Part shown: piece after piece, positions 33,957-46,974 of the stretch
How positions within the stretch are numbered: the stretch's first letter is position 1
Layout of the letters: every line of letters begins with the position of its first letter
Source of the DNA: Margaritispora aquatica
Lineage: Eukaryota; Ascomycota; Leotiomycetes; Helotiales; Discinellaceae
Direction: 5' to 3'
Length of the DNA: 64,000 bases
Assembly (NCBI GenBank): GCA_007644065.1
Contig: VJWN01000001.1
Location: 3,114,340 to 3,178,339 of the forward strand
Position numbers and translations under genes: made by a program
The notes under the pieces: generated by a model
What the model was told of the DNA's origin: nothing
Database searches by the model: none
The model's input: only the letters and a program-made list of their open reading frames with translations

Positions 33957-36791
33957 ATGTCGTTTCGACAATTTGGCTCCACCTCTGGTCAGCCTTTCGC
34001 ATTTGATTTCCGAGCTGGCAGCGGTATTCCAGGATTCTCTCAGAGCGAAGCAGCGTCCACGCCTTCAGATCTTTGCGGCGACTGCTCTGCAATAGATCTT
34101 GAGACGGCTTTCGAGAATGGTCATCGACTTTACGAAGAAGCTCGTCGAGGTCGTAACACTCGCAAACTCGTCACTTATCGCTCAAAGGATGGGCCATCCT
34201 ACTTACGAGACTTTTACTTTGTTACCTCACTTGGCCATCGACTTTCGGAAACTCGGAATTGCAAATTATGCGATTTCTTCAAGCACCACGCCGATGATCC
34301 TCGACGAGGGGCTTACAAGCTATTGGTGATATGTAGCAGTGAAACGACTCAATTTGAGACGCCAAGGAAGAACGCGAAAGGAAGATGGATGCTGCGTCCC
34401 TGGGACGATTTGGAATACAACGTCCTTTTAGCTGTCGTGCCAGAGGTTGCGGGAATTCCTCGGACAGGAATCCCACTTCGCTGGTTGGAAACAGGATTGC
34501 CACAGAGAGGATCTATTTACCGACTTACAGAAGAGCCAAGAGAGGAAGAGGGAAAGAGGATCATGCTACCAGCTGAATTAGCCCCGCAAGCCGACCTCGT
34601 TCAGGCGGGTTACTGGATGCATACTTGCACGACCGCTCATGGTGTTTGCTGTGCTCCGAAGAAACCACCAGGAGCTTCTCTACGTGGATTTCGGGCTATT
34701 AATTGCCTTGCAAATCCATTCAAAGTGGAAACAGTATCATGGAGTGAGAAGTACGTTGCTTTGTCTTATGTTTGGGGCCCTGGGACGGAGAATGAGAGAT
34801 GGCCTGAAACGGTTAAAGATGCGATTGCGGTGACGAAAATGCTCAAAGTGAAATATCTTTGGGTGGATCGAGTCTGTATCAATCAGGATGATCACGAAGA
34901 GAAGATGTTCCTAATCTCTAAGATGGATGCAATTTATGAGGGGGCAGACTTTACAATTGTGAACGCTGCGGGAGATGCAAGAACGGGTCTTCCTGGAGTT
35001 TCTCAGACCAGTCGGAAACCTCAACACAGAGTGGAACTTGGTTTATCAAAGGGTAAAGGGGCCGATGCACGCCTAACCTACTCTAACGACATCTATCTAG
35101 ATTTGCTTAACGTCCCCGAAGCCGAGTATCGAGCCGAGACAGAAGGTCATTCGCTGTGGTTGGACAATCATCGCTATGGTTTAGGAAGTATGATGAAATT
35201 CGACCTCAATGAGATGTTGAATCTAGCAGACAGTGGAGGCAGAGCATCGAAATATGGAATCTCCGAGGATGACCTAGATTTCTACGAAAGCACTGCAACG
35301 TACCTCAAAATTCCCTTCCAAGAGTACATGGAAAAGCAGCAGGAGCTTGCTCGTAGGATCGGTATTACACTTCCTCAGCTTGTCCCTTACTTCCAGAGAA
35401 AGGCTCTCGAGGAGGCTGGGATCGATCTTCCTGATAACGAACCTCTTCCACCACTTGACAAGACCCAATATGTAACCAATCCGAACAAGGCTTTACAAGC
35501 ATTACCGCAAGGGATCATAAGTGGGAAGATAGTTCTTGTCTCATCAATGCAAGAGCCAAGAGTAGCAATTCGAAAGTCCGAATGGGCAACCCGTGGTTGG
35601 ACTTACCAGGAAGGTGTTTTGTCAAATCGATGTTTGGTTTTCACTCCAGATCAAATGTACTGGGAATGTCGGGGAATGGCGGTTCACGAGTCTATTAGGC
35701 TTGCCCTTCCCAGCTTTCATGTACCTTCTGAGAGCTATGACTACTACCACCTGGCTGACTATATGCTTTCTGGTATCTTCAGAGGAGATATGCATAAGAT
35801 TCCCCAACTTCAATATGGATATCGAGCCGATGATACCGAGCGTGGAGGAACGAGTGTTGCAAGCTTAGTTGGGCATATTCGAGGCTTTACGTCTAGGAAC
35901 CTCAAAGAAGACACAGATTCTTGGAATGCTTTCTTGGGGGTTTGCTCCCGATTCTCCAACAAAAATGGGTTGAACATGATTCTTGGAATACCTTTCTTGG
36001 CTGGGCCATTCGCCAATGGTCAAGATGCACTACAGCACACGTTCGCGCTCTCTCTTTCAATTTGGTTCCACATTGGGAAGCCGATTGAAAGGGGCTCCGA
36101 GATTTATACCTCTAACAGCCGCCGAAGAACCCAGTTCCCTTCCTGGAGTTGGATCGGGTGGGTGGGCAAAGTCGACTTCAATGGGGACAACAACGACTAT
36201 GATATTGTGACTCACGAGATCATTGATAATACCCAAGACAACTTCTTCCTTGAATTCTATTCAGCGATGTTGAGTAGCCAATGGGTTTCTAGTGTCAATC
36301 GCATTTGGTCAGCTGATATGGTTCTCTCCTCGGCTGATGGAAGATACTCAACTATCCTGTCGGGCGCAGTACCCCTAGACGATTTTGGAGACCAGGGTAA
36401 AACATGGACATTAACCATCAAAGATGCGCTGGTTCTGAGACATCTCCATTTCATGCCCTCGCGAAACGATTCGGATTGGAAAAGCTTGATGGGGAAACCT
36501 GTTTCTATTCACCTGTCAACACCATTCACTGAAAATGAACTGAAAGAAGGGCATAAATCTGGGGAGATAGTGGTAGTTTTACTCTTTGCAAGTGTAGTTC
36601 CCTACGTTTGGGATGGGCGAGCAAGATTCCTGATATTGAAAAGGACCCAAGATCACAAGATGATGTACGAGAGGATCGGCACTCTGACTTTGATTGTGGA
36701 GGAGTGGATGATGGACAAGTATAAGTGTACGAATGATATGATAAGCGATCTTCCAGTCAAAAGAATTCGTGGCGATATTGATCTGATTTGA
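33957..36791 (+). CDS. HET-domain (heterokaryon incompatibility) protein
   Basis: Single exon, 944 residues. The N-terminus has a Cys pair (LCGDCSAID, about residue 39) and later CKLCDFF, common in this family. The HET core begins at YVALSYVWG (about residue 270), then LWVDRVCINQDD and FTIVNAAGDARTGLPG. The third conserved block, ATRGWTYQEGVLSNRCLVF with YWEC, comes about 200 residues later (near 545). The gap is filled by a charged, helical insert, larger than usual. HET domains mediate allorecognition and cell death when unlike hyphae fuse; some act downstream of NLR-like receptors. No NLR or partner gene is adjacent. The reading frame is intact, so it is probably functional. The start matches a family-like MSFRQFG opening after an AT-rich leader. 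Confidence 0.93.
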   Translation: MSFRQFGSTSGQPFAFDFRAGSGIPGFSQSEAASTPSDLCGDCSAIDLETAFENGHRLYEEARRGRNTRKLVTYRSKDGPSYLRDFYFVTSLGHRLSETRNCKLCDFFKHHADDPRRGAYKLLVICSSETTQFETPRKNAKGRWMLRPWDDLEYNVLLAVVPEVAGIPRTGIPLRWLETGLPQRGSIYRLTEEPREEEGKRIMLPAELAPQADLVQAGYWMHTCTTAHGVCCAPKKPPGASLRGFRAINCLANPFKVETVSWSEKYVALSYVWGPGTENERWPETVKDAIAVTKMLKVKYLWVDRVCINQDDHEEKMFLISKMDAIYEGADFTIVNAAGDARTGLPGVSQTSRKPQHRVELGLSKGKGADARLTYSNDIYLDLLNVPEAEYRAETEGHSLWLDNHRYGLGSMMKFDLNEMLNLADSGGRASKYGISEDDLDFYESTATYLKIPFQEYMEKQQELARRIGITLPQLVPYFQRKALEEAGIDLPDNEPLPPLDKTQYVTNPNKALQALPQGIISGKIVLVSSMQEPRVAIRKSEWATRGWTYQEGVLSNRCLVFTPDQMYWECRGMAVHESIRLALPSFHVPSESYDYYHLADYMLSGIFRGDMHKIPQLQYGYRADDTERGGTSVASLVGHIRGFTSRNLKEDTDSWNAFLGVCSRFSNKNGLNMILGIPFLAGPFANGQDALQHTFALSLSIWFHIGKPIERGSEIYTSNSRRRTQFPSWSWIGWVGKVDFNGDNNDYDIVTHEIIDNTQDNFFLEFYSAMLSSQWVSSVNRIWSADMVLSSADGRYSTILSGAVPLDDFGDQGKTWTLTIKDALVLRHLHFMPSRNDSDWKSLMGKPVSIHLSTPFTENELKEGHKSGEIVVVLLFASVVPYVWDGRARFLILKRTQDHKMMYERIGTLTLIVEEWMMDKYKCTNDMISDLPVKRIRGDIDLI

Positions 36792-39700
36792 GGGGCTTTG
36801 CCTTTTCATGGCGTTTTGGTACGGAAGGATAACTGTCAAACTTGGAGAAAGTATCAAAGAACTCTTTCGCTGGTATTCGAAAGTTCTAGGGGAACGGATT
36901 TGTTATAACCAATAATTGTGTACCCATAGAGTGGCCGAGTTAACCAACCTTTGCTCTACTTCACTGACTTACGGTTGTGATCTTTCTTCAAACATACTTA
37001 GCTACATCATTTGAGATTTGAGAAGTGAAATTTCTCCATAGTACTAGCTGGCAACCGTCAAGGAAATCGAAGTGTTATCAGTTGCATCGGTTAGCCAAAA
37101 GCACCCAACTTGACCTTCTCCAGTACTGGTAGGGAACCTTACAAGGGAGCAGAGATAGATCCCAAGTAAAGTTCGGCAAGTAAACTATAGCCGCAACATA
37201 TAGGATGCCAAAGTGTATTCCACATTATAGTCCACTAGCTAACTCAGGGTGTGCTTATGATGCTCAGGTTCTACTCAGGCATACTCACCCTCGGCTCAGA
37301 TTAAAGCAGCAGTTGCTCACGTCTAGAGACTAAAACAGAACTAGCGAAAGGAAAATTAATCCCAAGTCTATGGGTATTCCGTTGAAAAGAAAAATAAAAG
37401 GAAAAAACAGCCTTGAATGGTAACCACGAAGGGAAGAGAATTATATGCTTAGAGAGAAGTGTTGAATTTACCCAAGGTTCTTTCAACCAGACCACAACCA
37501 AATTTAACTGATATTAAATATTAGGCGCCAAAGATAAACTGGGACAGTAGGAGAAGAGCAGAGTAAGTTAAATATGAAATCATGTAAGGCAATTACTATC
37601 TTTGATATAGTTGTGTAAAGTAAATAGATAGTTCTTCAATGCCCTATACAAAACCCAAGATCACAATCACAATGATTTAATGCACGATTTCTCGAAATAC
37701 TTGTATCAATAAATATCTCATATACATACAATTCCAATGAAAATCAACAAAGAATCTGAATAGAACTGATTTACTCACTTTCTCGCTTCCTTATATGTTA
37801 ACCAGCCACTCACCTGACCTACTACTAAACCCGAGTGCCAAGAGCAAGCCGGTGAACAAGAAGCGGCCCGCATGGCAGCGGCCTCGGCATCGGCATGCAC
37901 CCCAATCCAACCTATTACCACTACCACCAACCGTGCCGCAGCCCCAAAAATTGCGGGGGGGCAGACACAACCTCACCCCTTTTCCCCCCTCCCTCTCTCC
38001 AAAACCCACAACACAACACCAAACCACACCACACCATACCAAAGGAGAGCAGTGGAGCACAGTATGTGGGGCGGGTGCGACTTGCAACAAAAACGTCCTT
38101 CCCCTTGAAGCCTTCTATTTGGGGGCTGCATAATGCGGATTGTGGAGTGCAGCAAAGTTGTTGAGTGGGAAAAACAAACACCACGCCCCCTTCCTCCCTC
38201 CATCCTTCTCTTCCTCCACCCTTCTGACCTGGTTCCTTGTCTGTGTAACGACGAGATAGGTTGGGACGCCTAAAGAAGAGAGGCACAGCATTGATGTGAG
38301 TGAGGTGAAGAAATGGGATGGGATGAGATGGTTGAAATAGTGATTTGGGTGAAGAAGGGAGAAAGGGACGGACCCACTGTTTGCGCCACCTTGCTAGGTG
38401 AGGGGTAAGGTATATAAGGCAAGGCAGAGATGGGGTAGAAGAACAGAACAATGACAGGAAAGGTTGAGAAGGAAATGAGTATGCGCTCGAAAAGAGAGAT
38501 GGAGTTGGAGACATGGTGGTTGAGGTAGATTAGGAAATGTGGTGGTTGTTGTGCAATGTTTACTTGGGAACTGCAAGATGAGAGGCGAGTCTTTTTATAG
38601 TTCTTTGGACGAGATTGATAATCGAAGGAGGGAATCAAGGAGTAACTGGAGAATAGCCACGAAGATAGCGAATAAGCTGAAGATCTCAGTCGAGATGGGT
38701 TCGAACAACTGTTAGGTCATTAAAGAACGCTTTGCTTGTCGTCTTTATTGCGATGAATGATGGCTGAACTTTCACGTCCCAAATTTACTAACCTTTCATC
38801 CAACGTACAAAAGTACCAGATAAACTCTAAGAGGCCTATCATCGAGGGAAGAACTTGTAGGCTGTAGAAGGAAGAGGCCAGAAACAAGGGATATCATGTA
38901 GCACATTTTCAAAATTTTAACCACCTCCTTTTAGAAAGGCTCTGATATAACGACTTCGAATCTTTGTAGCGAATATAATATCTTGTATATATGCTGTAAA
39001 CTTGATCCAATCGGTAGAGTTAGTGCTTCTTTGCAAAGTAAGTACATATCGTTTGCATCGAACATCGTAAGTTCAAGTAACATCTCATGTTATTCCTGCC
39101 TGTTTCTAGGAGCAAGCTTACTTCCAGTTGAATACACCTATCGAAAGACAGATATCATAAATCAATACAATAGCTATATGAATATTTATCATGATAACTC
39201 AAGACTTTGTGATATCAAGGAGATATCCTAGCAGAATCAGAGCAACAATTTGCTTGTAAAAACCATGAAGGTATATATAAAGTAAAATTCATGTACGGTA
39301 TCAAAAGGTCAGAAATCATAAACAGAAGACGATGAATACGAATCTAAAAAGCAACAAGCCAAAGCGAAACAAGTTAGATGCTACTGACATCTAATGCATG
39401 CCTACCTCTCCTGGTAAATTTCCAAACAAAATGCCATATCAACAACTGGGTTCGTGATACTCACCAGACATCAGAGAACAAAATATGCACTGGTGTTTGA
39501 CATGAGTGGCAATGAACTCGAATATCAGGTGCTGGAAACTCATGATCTCCAGGTCTCCGCTCTTCATGAGCCGCGTCTCCATGCGGAGCAATTCCAGCGA
39601 TTTGCCTCTTCTGACTCAGACCCACCTGAGTCAACCCCAAACGAAGCGTTCAAAGCACTGGACATTTGAATCATTGCCACTCCCACATGTACAACGCAGA

Positions 39701-42700
39701 AACATCATGAAACAAATCAGTCAAAGAACACACTTCCAACGTCTTTAAAGTTGCGCCAAAGAGACCCCGGAATGGCTCGTACTCGCAGACATGCCGAGGC
39801 AAATCTGCCCAAAGAACACCACACTGCGGAATTCAAGAGACAGAAGAGAAACTTCTCAAAGAACTTGCTTGGATGACACGTCAGCTTGCCAATCCTCACC
39901 AAGTTCAGCCTCATGCAAAGAGCCTCTTCTCCAATCCTGATCTGGAATTGATTGATGATTGCAGATGACCTCCTCGCGTTCGACTTCTGCCGTCGCGTTT
40001 GAAAGTGATTACGGTACTGTGCCAACGGTCGCTTTGCATGCATGGAAAAACTTGTTGCATGAGCTGCCTCTATCACACGTGGAAAATCTTCGTTGAGGGC
40101 CCAGGAACGGGGGAGATCCCGTTCAACGGTAGAGACACGGAGATTGCAACCGGCGGTGCTTTGACGTCCAAACGCTCGGAACCTGGTATTTTGCAGCCGT
40201 TGAGGAGAGAAGTCCTCTTTTGTGATGGTGAGAATGAACATGCGTGTTCTTTGAACTTTGATCGCTGGGTAGGACCCTGAATTCGGATGAACTGAACGCT
40301 GTGCAATGTGTCTTTAGCTTTCTTTGGAGCGGATTCGGTGACGGGAGGGTATTGAAGAAAAAGGCAAAACCAAATGAAAGCACTTTTGACAGACTTCTAG
40401 AAGGCTCGCTAGAAGGTTTTCGTGTCCTTCCAAAAGTGTAATTGATTATGCAAAGTGGAACCTCGCAGAGTCACAGATTTGATGATAAAGAAGCAGTGGA
40501 GTTGGGAGTGAGACTCACTAGAAGTAATCTAGTGTCAAGTGGAAGTGTTTGGTAAGGTAAGCGAGACAACATTCTCACGACGGGAGGAAGAGCTAAGTGT
40601 GTTGCCCTGAGAGCTTCAAAACTTGAAGTGAGAATTTCCAGGAATCCAGTGCCAGTTGGCCCTGAGAGAGTGAGGGAGATGAGAGATGAGAGTTCAGGGC
40701 AGAGTTCAGATGAAATTTCTGCAGGGGCAGAGACATTCTGGGGATCCTTGACCTTGACCCAATCCATGTCAAGATACTTTCCCCCGGGCCGTTTCCACTC
40801 CTTCCAGTGTGTTTCCACAAGTTGCACATGGTGTTCCACACTTCACTTGCATGCTTGCCTCACTCCCTGATACCCACCGGAGGAAGAGTCCCCACCGAGC
40901 CAAACGGTCGCGCTTGAAGTTGTTGGAATTGCGCGTCTGTGATTGTCTGAAGCGGCTTCAGAGACTTCATCACCAATGCCCAGGGATCATGATAAAGGAA
41001 GCTAGAGGTTGGAGGCTGGGACATGGCTATCACTCCTTGATTGCTTTCCTTTCCACGCGACAAAAGAACCCGGGAGTCGCGTCGCGGAAGCAGCAGAGAA
41101 GCGCCGGCAGGCGATACAACGTATGCCTCCGTATTTGGTACGGAAGAGGGCGAGGAAGGGAAGGGAAGGGTTCGGGATGCCGAGGTCTGTGAGAGACAGT
41201 TCTGGATGACGGGAGGTGAGCCGGATAAAGTGCAAAAATTGGAAGAAAAAAAGTGCTTTGTTACGGATGTACAGGCAAAGGAAATGCGAGGATATGGATC
41301 TGAAAACAGGTGAGATGATCTGAAGTGCCTGTTTTTCTTCGTCTGCATCAGTGTTACCATTGTAGCCAGTCAACGGAGATGCCCAAATCCGGATATGGAG
41401 AAACCTGAATGAGCTGGGCCGTTGATAGAGTGAGAATATGTTGATGTGCGATATTGAACGCTATGATGGGTGAGTTTACGATAGAGTAGGAGAAGGAGTC
41501 CGGTGGTTTTGGTGTCTGTAAGGTTTGGTTGACATGGAGCTGAGAGCTGAGATATCAACATTCAGCTGAGAGACGTGAATAGAAAGATAGTTCAAACGGG
41601 TTTGTATATCTATTTCCGCGGTCGGAGGCTCTATGCATGCTTTCAGGAGGTCTAGGAACGATGGAATCAAGCAAGTTGCATTGCTGGGCGATGAGTAAAC
41701 TGTCCACAATAGCCATGCATAAGCCAAGTACCTGAAAGAAACAATTCTCTCGACAATTGGATCATCTAGATCAACTGCTGAAGGCCAAAAAGCAAGCGAC
41801 AGTGGTCTGCCTATCCATCGTTATCTGACTCGGTGGCTATTTTGGCGCTGAAACCACGTTGTTCTTTTTTTTGCTTTGTCGGATATTGATCCTATGGTAT
41901 TGGTATTGCTATTGGCATGGGCAGGCTTATTAGCTCTATCGCAATGCCTCCGTTCCGGAACAACTTGATAACTGCCTATCGCTATCATGGGGCAATAGCG
42001 ACATATTGTATCGTATAGCGTGGGAGTACCGACGTAGTGAAGACGAGACCTTGTGAAGACATGGCTGAGTGGTAATTTGAATGTGAACCTGGAGGCTCTA
42101 CCCTGACTTACCTCCATACGCTACAGGACAAAGAAAATACATATTCCATACCACATACCTCATACTGTAGGAGAGTCACAACCCGTTCTGTTGCATGATG
42201 GTGTTCAACGCAATGAGATTCTCAAAAATTTCATCCAAGAACGAGTCAAGACTACAAAGATGCGTCTGAGAATCTGCAAGGCCATGGAGGATGACGGAGG
42301 TGAATCTGAGCGATCTTTGAAAATCTGACCATTAATGAGCACATCGAACGCTTGCTTCAAACAGCAGTTCGTGGAATGCAATGGTGACGGAGATGGCTCT
42401 TTTCGCCTGCGCTTATCCGCTGTCAGATATCATTTTGCGATCATGATCAGCATACATAGTTTCCAGATGTGGCCTTTTGGACAAAAGGCAAATAAATCGA
42501 ACCAGAGCTTTGAGCTTTGAGCTTCGAGCTTGGAACTGGCAACTCCCGGTGGGTGCACTGGGTACGAACTACGAAGTCTGGTAACAAGATATACGCTACT
42601 GTCAGGTACACGAGTAAAGTGAGCACGCAGTGGCAGCGTGTCCAGCCAGGGCAGCCACTTATGCACTTCAAACCAGCCAAAGTTGCGAACCGACAAACTT

Positions 42701-45395
42701 ACCAGGTGGCTAGCGACCGGCTTTTCCATCACTGGAGCCGTGAAATAATTGACCGGGGCAAAAGGTCATCGGTACGAAGGTGTGAAAGGTTCTTGGGGAG
42801 GTTACGGAGCTTCCTTCATCTTGGGATGGTCGGCTTGCTATCCGGCCTGCGAGTTGCCATGCCACCTTCATAACCCTAGTTATTCGCACAGACGATTGAG
42901 CGCCGACGACCAGAAGAAAGAGGAAAAGATCCAAGGAAGATCACTTTAGCTCGAACGGCCTGGGTTGACCCTGAAGAATCCAAAAGATGTTGCTGTTGCT
43001 ATTGCTGTTGCTGCACCTCAGATTTCAGCATGAAGGAAGTGCTCATCACCGAAACCATGAAAATCATCTCGCAATCACATCTCAAGCATGAAGCATGAAG
43101 CATGAGATCCGGATGCGATGCCAACTTCCAGAACCTGCATCGCTGTCGTCTCGGCGGCACGATGCGATGTCTGAATATGCTTCCAAACGTATCGCGCCCT
43201 GTTCCGGTTGGGTACACAAAAGCCGTCATTCAAATTATCTCTCTGTTCGTCTTGGGATCTGCGGTTGGCAGAAGCAGATATGTCACTGGATTGCAAAAGG
43301 CGTGATACTCAAACCGCCATACAGGTGATACTGGAACACGGACACCGACGCCTAAAGTTGACCTCTCATTCTTGATTGACACCAAGATGTTGCTCCTGAC
43401 TCGTTCCGTTGCGAGTCTGGTGCCGCCCATCGAAAGGTTATTTTGTGATGAAAAAGAAACAAATCACACCAAACTGGTGGGCTGAGCCACAAATCGTCTG
43501 AACTTCCAAGAGCCAAACACGAAAGGACGAAGGAGCACCACGGGCTCGAGTCACAGCTGGATGTGCAGTAAAGCAGAACACAAAGCGTACGCGGTATTGG
43601 CAGTAGATTGGTTACACGACATGAATAGATACCTGAATGATTGAATCAGGACTCTGCGGCGTCAATGAACGAACATGTCGCATTGCACTGGTTGGGTTTA
43701 CGCTCTGCATATGTTGGTGCAGCGCTGTGATGTTTTTACTCTCTTTGCACATGTTGACCGTAACAGACAACAGATGGCAGAGACAGTCCAAATATGAAGT
43801 GCGAGTCTCAAGCCTGACAAGCCTAAAGTTTGAATTCATAGACTCCAATCTTTGAGATCTCTATCATACTCAAACACCAAGATATGCTGGATATGAAACA
43901 TGATAAGTCGGTCCCCGTTGCCCTGTATCTGGCACACTCATCCCCCCGTCTTCTCATCTTTCACCCTTCTTCTTCTGAGGCCGAAATTCCCCTCCACTTT
44001 TCTCGGACGTGTGGCTGAATGTGGAAGACTTACTTGGGACCCTGTGGTCGGCCACGCTGCAGCAGTGTAGTGAAGTGGCTTGACTCCACTCCACCTCCAC
44101 TCCAGCCCAAGAAATATTCCCAGCTGCTTGGGTTGTGCGTCTCCCCTGTCGATCAACTGGCTTCCATTCTAAACTGCATCCAGCTCCCTTGCGGCTTCAG
44201 GAACACATTATCCCTGGCTTCCATCGTCGAACCTTCCCAAAACTGCTTTAGCCTCACAGACGGGTTCCTGGATGGAAGCTGGTCCCCGACGGCACCCTGC
44301 ATGTGCAAAGAAGCAGAGAAGTTCCGAATCAGCTTTGGCATGATCATGATATTGATATTGATTGATACTGAACACTGTTGAGAAATGACAGGACGAGCCG
44401 GTAGTGAGAGGTGATACGGCATGACGGGACTCGGCCAAATCAAACGGTAAGATCTTACCAGAACCTCGAGACGAACAACGCTTGTGTGCCTCTGAACACA
44501 GGAGAATTATACCGAGATGGCTATTTTGAACTGCCTATTGATTGAGCCACAGGACAACATCAAGTGTACGGAGGTACCTGCTACACCAACCAACATGAGC
44601 ATCCTCCCTCAACTCAACTCCGATACAGAGAGAAGGCGGGTATGGTGGTAATCCAAGGTTGTGGCAATGTAGAGCACTCTGAGTAACAATGCAGGGCATG
44701 AATGCAGGGCTGATGAAATACTTTCAACTTCCCACAAACTCTTTTATTCGGAAACCGTTTGGAACTCTCTCTGATGTTGGAGTTCGTCCTCCCTCCCTCC
44801 TCCACAATCTGCAGTGTCAAATAGTCTGCATGTGTGTTCACCGTGAATCGTGGATCCATAGGAAAACAGAAACGTCACAAGTCTTTGAGCTCGAAAAGGC
44901 TTGAACTTCCATGAAGCTGGTGAAAAACACTAGAAGACTTCTTGGAAAGATTTAGGATCCATGGCCTGGGTGAATGGATCCATCAGAAATTTTGCCCCAG
45001 GAAATCCCATCTCACCGTCAATCAGTGGGAGCAGGGGCATCCAAGATATGAATCCATATCACACGAGCTAATTGCTTCGATTCTTTCATTCTTTGGAACA
45101 TTCGGAGAGTTCTTTTTTTCCATGACGGTCTAGGATGACCCAGGTTTCATATTGGGGCAGTTTGGCATTATCTGGCACGTATTTTGGATCGCCCGTCGAA
45201 TAATTTCCTCCCCCTTTCTTCCCAATCAGGTCGTTTTCTCGTCATCTATTGATATTACTCGTCCACAGATTCACAAACGTCCACCAGCTAGCAAGTACAG
45301 CAGCCTCATGCACAATTTAGCTTGGGCCAACTTGTGCGCCTTGAAAACGAAGAAGTAATAACCAATATGGTTGGTAACCAGAAATATCCATCATA
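36792..45395. other. Long gene-poor region
   Basis: No gene that I can support in 8.6 kb. Minus-strand pieces around 40480-41025 (for example DMDWVKVKDPQN) and plus-strand pieces around 39500-40280 (for example KLLKELAWMTRQL and FCDGENEHACSL) read somewhat like protein, but in shifting frames without good splice sites. If genuine they are decayed genes. The 37.8-38.6 kb stretch is C/A-rich with low-complexity frames on both strands. Confidence 0.4.
37274..37299. repeat. 26-bp repeat, right copy flanking the HET gene
   Basis: Matches 32390-32416 with one gap and a few mismatches. Just upstream, a GCTAA...GGGTGTG word (about 37235-37255) also resembles sequence before the left copy (about 32153-32168). 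Confidence 0.6.
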
Positions 45396-46259
45396 GTGGA
45401 AAAAGCCCTTGATAATTATAGTTTTATTCTAACCCCGTCTCATTTCCTATCCTGTCCATCCTATCCATTTTGTCTATCAGTCTATCCTACCCATCTTAGG
45501 AATCTTACCTATTTTTTATTTTATTTTATTTGTCTTTTTCTCTTCCATCTGCTTACTTCCCTTCCGTGCTGGCAAGACCCCAGTCCCGCCCAGCCGTCAA
45601 CCATCAAGCCTCCCTTCAAGGTTCCTCTCCTCAGGTTGCTCGACGGTTGTCTCCACCACCACCACCACCCAGCACTTTTTGGCTCTTCCTTTACCCCTGG
45701 GCCCAACGCGCCGCCAGAAGATCTGCTCCCCTTGTCTGGCATGCAATCAGTTCGTGGTATAAGACACCTACGAGCCCCCGAAGTTCTTCTTGAATCTTTT
45801 TTCAGTAAATCACCTGTGTGCGATTCCACTACTCCTCGTGGCCATACATCATACCTTTGCAACTGTCGCTCTGCCTATTCATCAAAGAGTCATTCTTCGC
45901 AGTTCAGCAAATCCAAGCAGAAAGAGTCACTAAGTCATCTCATCGCATCGACTCATCAACCGCCTGTCTCGACATCTCACAGCCAAAAAGCACTAGCAAG
46001 ACACAGAAAAGGAACCAACCGAGAAATCCAATTCAGCTCGGCTCAACGTATCCACGAAATTAGAAAGGTTACATCCATCATTCCCAAGATTTCCCAGCGA
46101 CCACCTCGGCCGCTATATCAAGCACGGAACCTTCCAACACTGGACCTATTTCTACCGGCAGCCGTTCACGCACTATCCTTCCAAGTCCCATCACCACTAG
46201 GCTCCCCAGCAGCATTTGCAGCAGCGTCCCCTAGACTAGTGACTTCTCACTTCGGCTAG
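45396..46259 (+). CDS. Doubtful 287-codon frame in C/T-rich sequence
   Basis: A long frame from ATG 45396. The first 60 residues are hydrophobic because the DNA is a T/C-rich tract (ATTTTATTTTATTT). The rest is Ser/Pro/His-rich with no domain. Pyrimidine-rich DNA makes few stops, so the length is not strong evidence. More likely this is the leader of an unseen transcript. No downstream gene is evident until 50.6 kb. Confidence 0.15.
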   Translation: MEKALDNYSFILTPSHFLSCPSYPFCLSVYPTHLRNLTYFLFYFICLFLFHLLTSLPCWQDPSPAQPSTIKPPFKVPLLRLLDGCLHHHHHPALFGSSFTPGPNAPPEDLLPLSGMQSVRGIRHLRAPEVLLESFFSKSPVCDSTTPRGHTSYLCNCRSAYSSKSHSSQFSKSKQKESLSHLIASTHQPPVSTSHSQKALARHRKGTNREIQFSSAQRIHEIRKVTSIIPKISQRPPRPLYQARNLPTLDLFLPAAVHALSFQVPSPLGSPAAFAAASPRLVTSHFG

Positions 46260-46974
46260 CAGCAGCTTTAGAATCAGTTCCGGCAGAAAGGTCACAGCTC
46301 CCGACCCCCGACCAGCCCAGCTTCAGTAGTGCCCTGCCGTCTCGGACACTGTCGCAAGTCTCAGATTGTCAAAGCAACCACAAAGCAAAGCCCAAATCTT
46401 AACGGACTCATAATAATATCCTACTCCCTGTCGCTCAACCTCAATATTTAGCAAGACCAGATATACTTGGACTTGTTCCTCAATTCTTCCATCCGGAAAC
46501 ACATCATTTTCTCTCGCAGACATCCAACCCCAAAGATCTCCGAGAAAGTTGGACACCTTGCACATCCTCTTCCTCATTCTCACATCAACCATTTAGAGGA
46601 TTCTCGGCTCGACTCCTTTCAGAAGGTTACTTGGATAAAAGTTCCTCGGGACAACCGTGTCGCTCATACTCTCACTCGCAGTCTCCTTTTTTAAAGGAGG
46701 CAGAATAGCCTTGCGCAACGCAAGCACAAAAAGCAATGTGAGTCAGACAACCTTCCTTGCTACGTTCAGTCAGCAAAGTATAGTGTGCTCCGTACTTTTT
46801 CCCAGAGTGTGGCAATCATTTTGGGGCAGATTGCAAATCTCCTTTTTATATAAGTTGTCACCATGTCCTCCCCAACAAGCTTTACAGAACTGACAATGCT
46901 CCTTACTTCAGATTCCGTCCCATCAGCACAAACACATCTACAAGATGATCACCAGAGAGGTACAATCTTGCAAC

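Noticed and set aside
36925..36960. A-box-like GTGGCCGAGTTAACC
   Set aside because: No B box or pairing arms follow, so it is not a tRNA.
39717..41240. Candidate genes on either strand (for example 39717-40241 and 40471-40839)
   Set aside because: I tried to join exons on both strands, but the needed introns would be about 23 nt or the phases fail. At best these are decayed genes.
42060..42115. A-box-like TGGCTGAGTGGTAA
   Set aside because: No B-box match or acceptor stem downstream.
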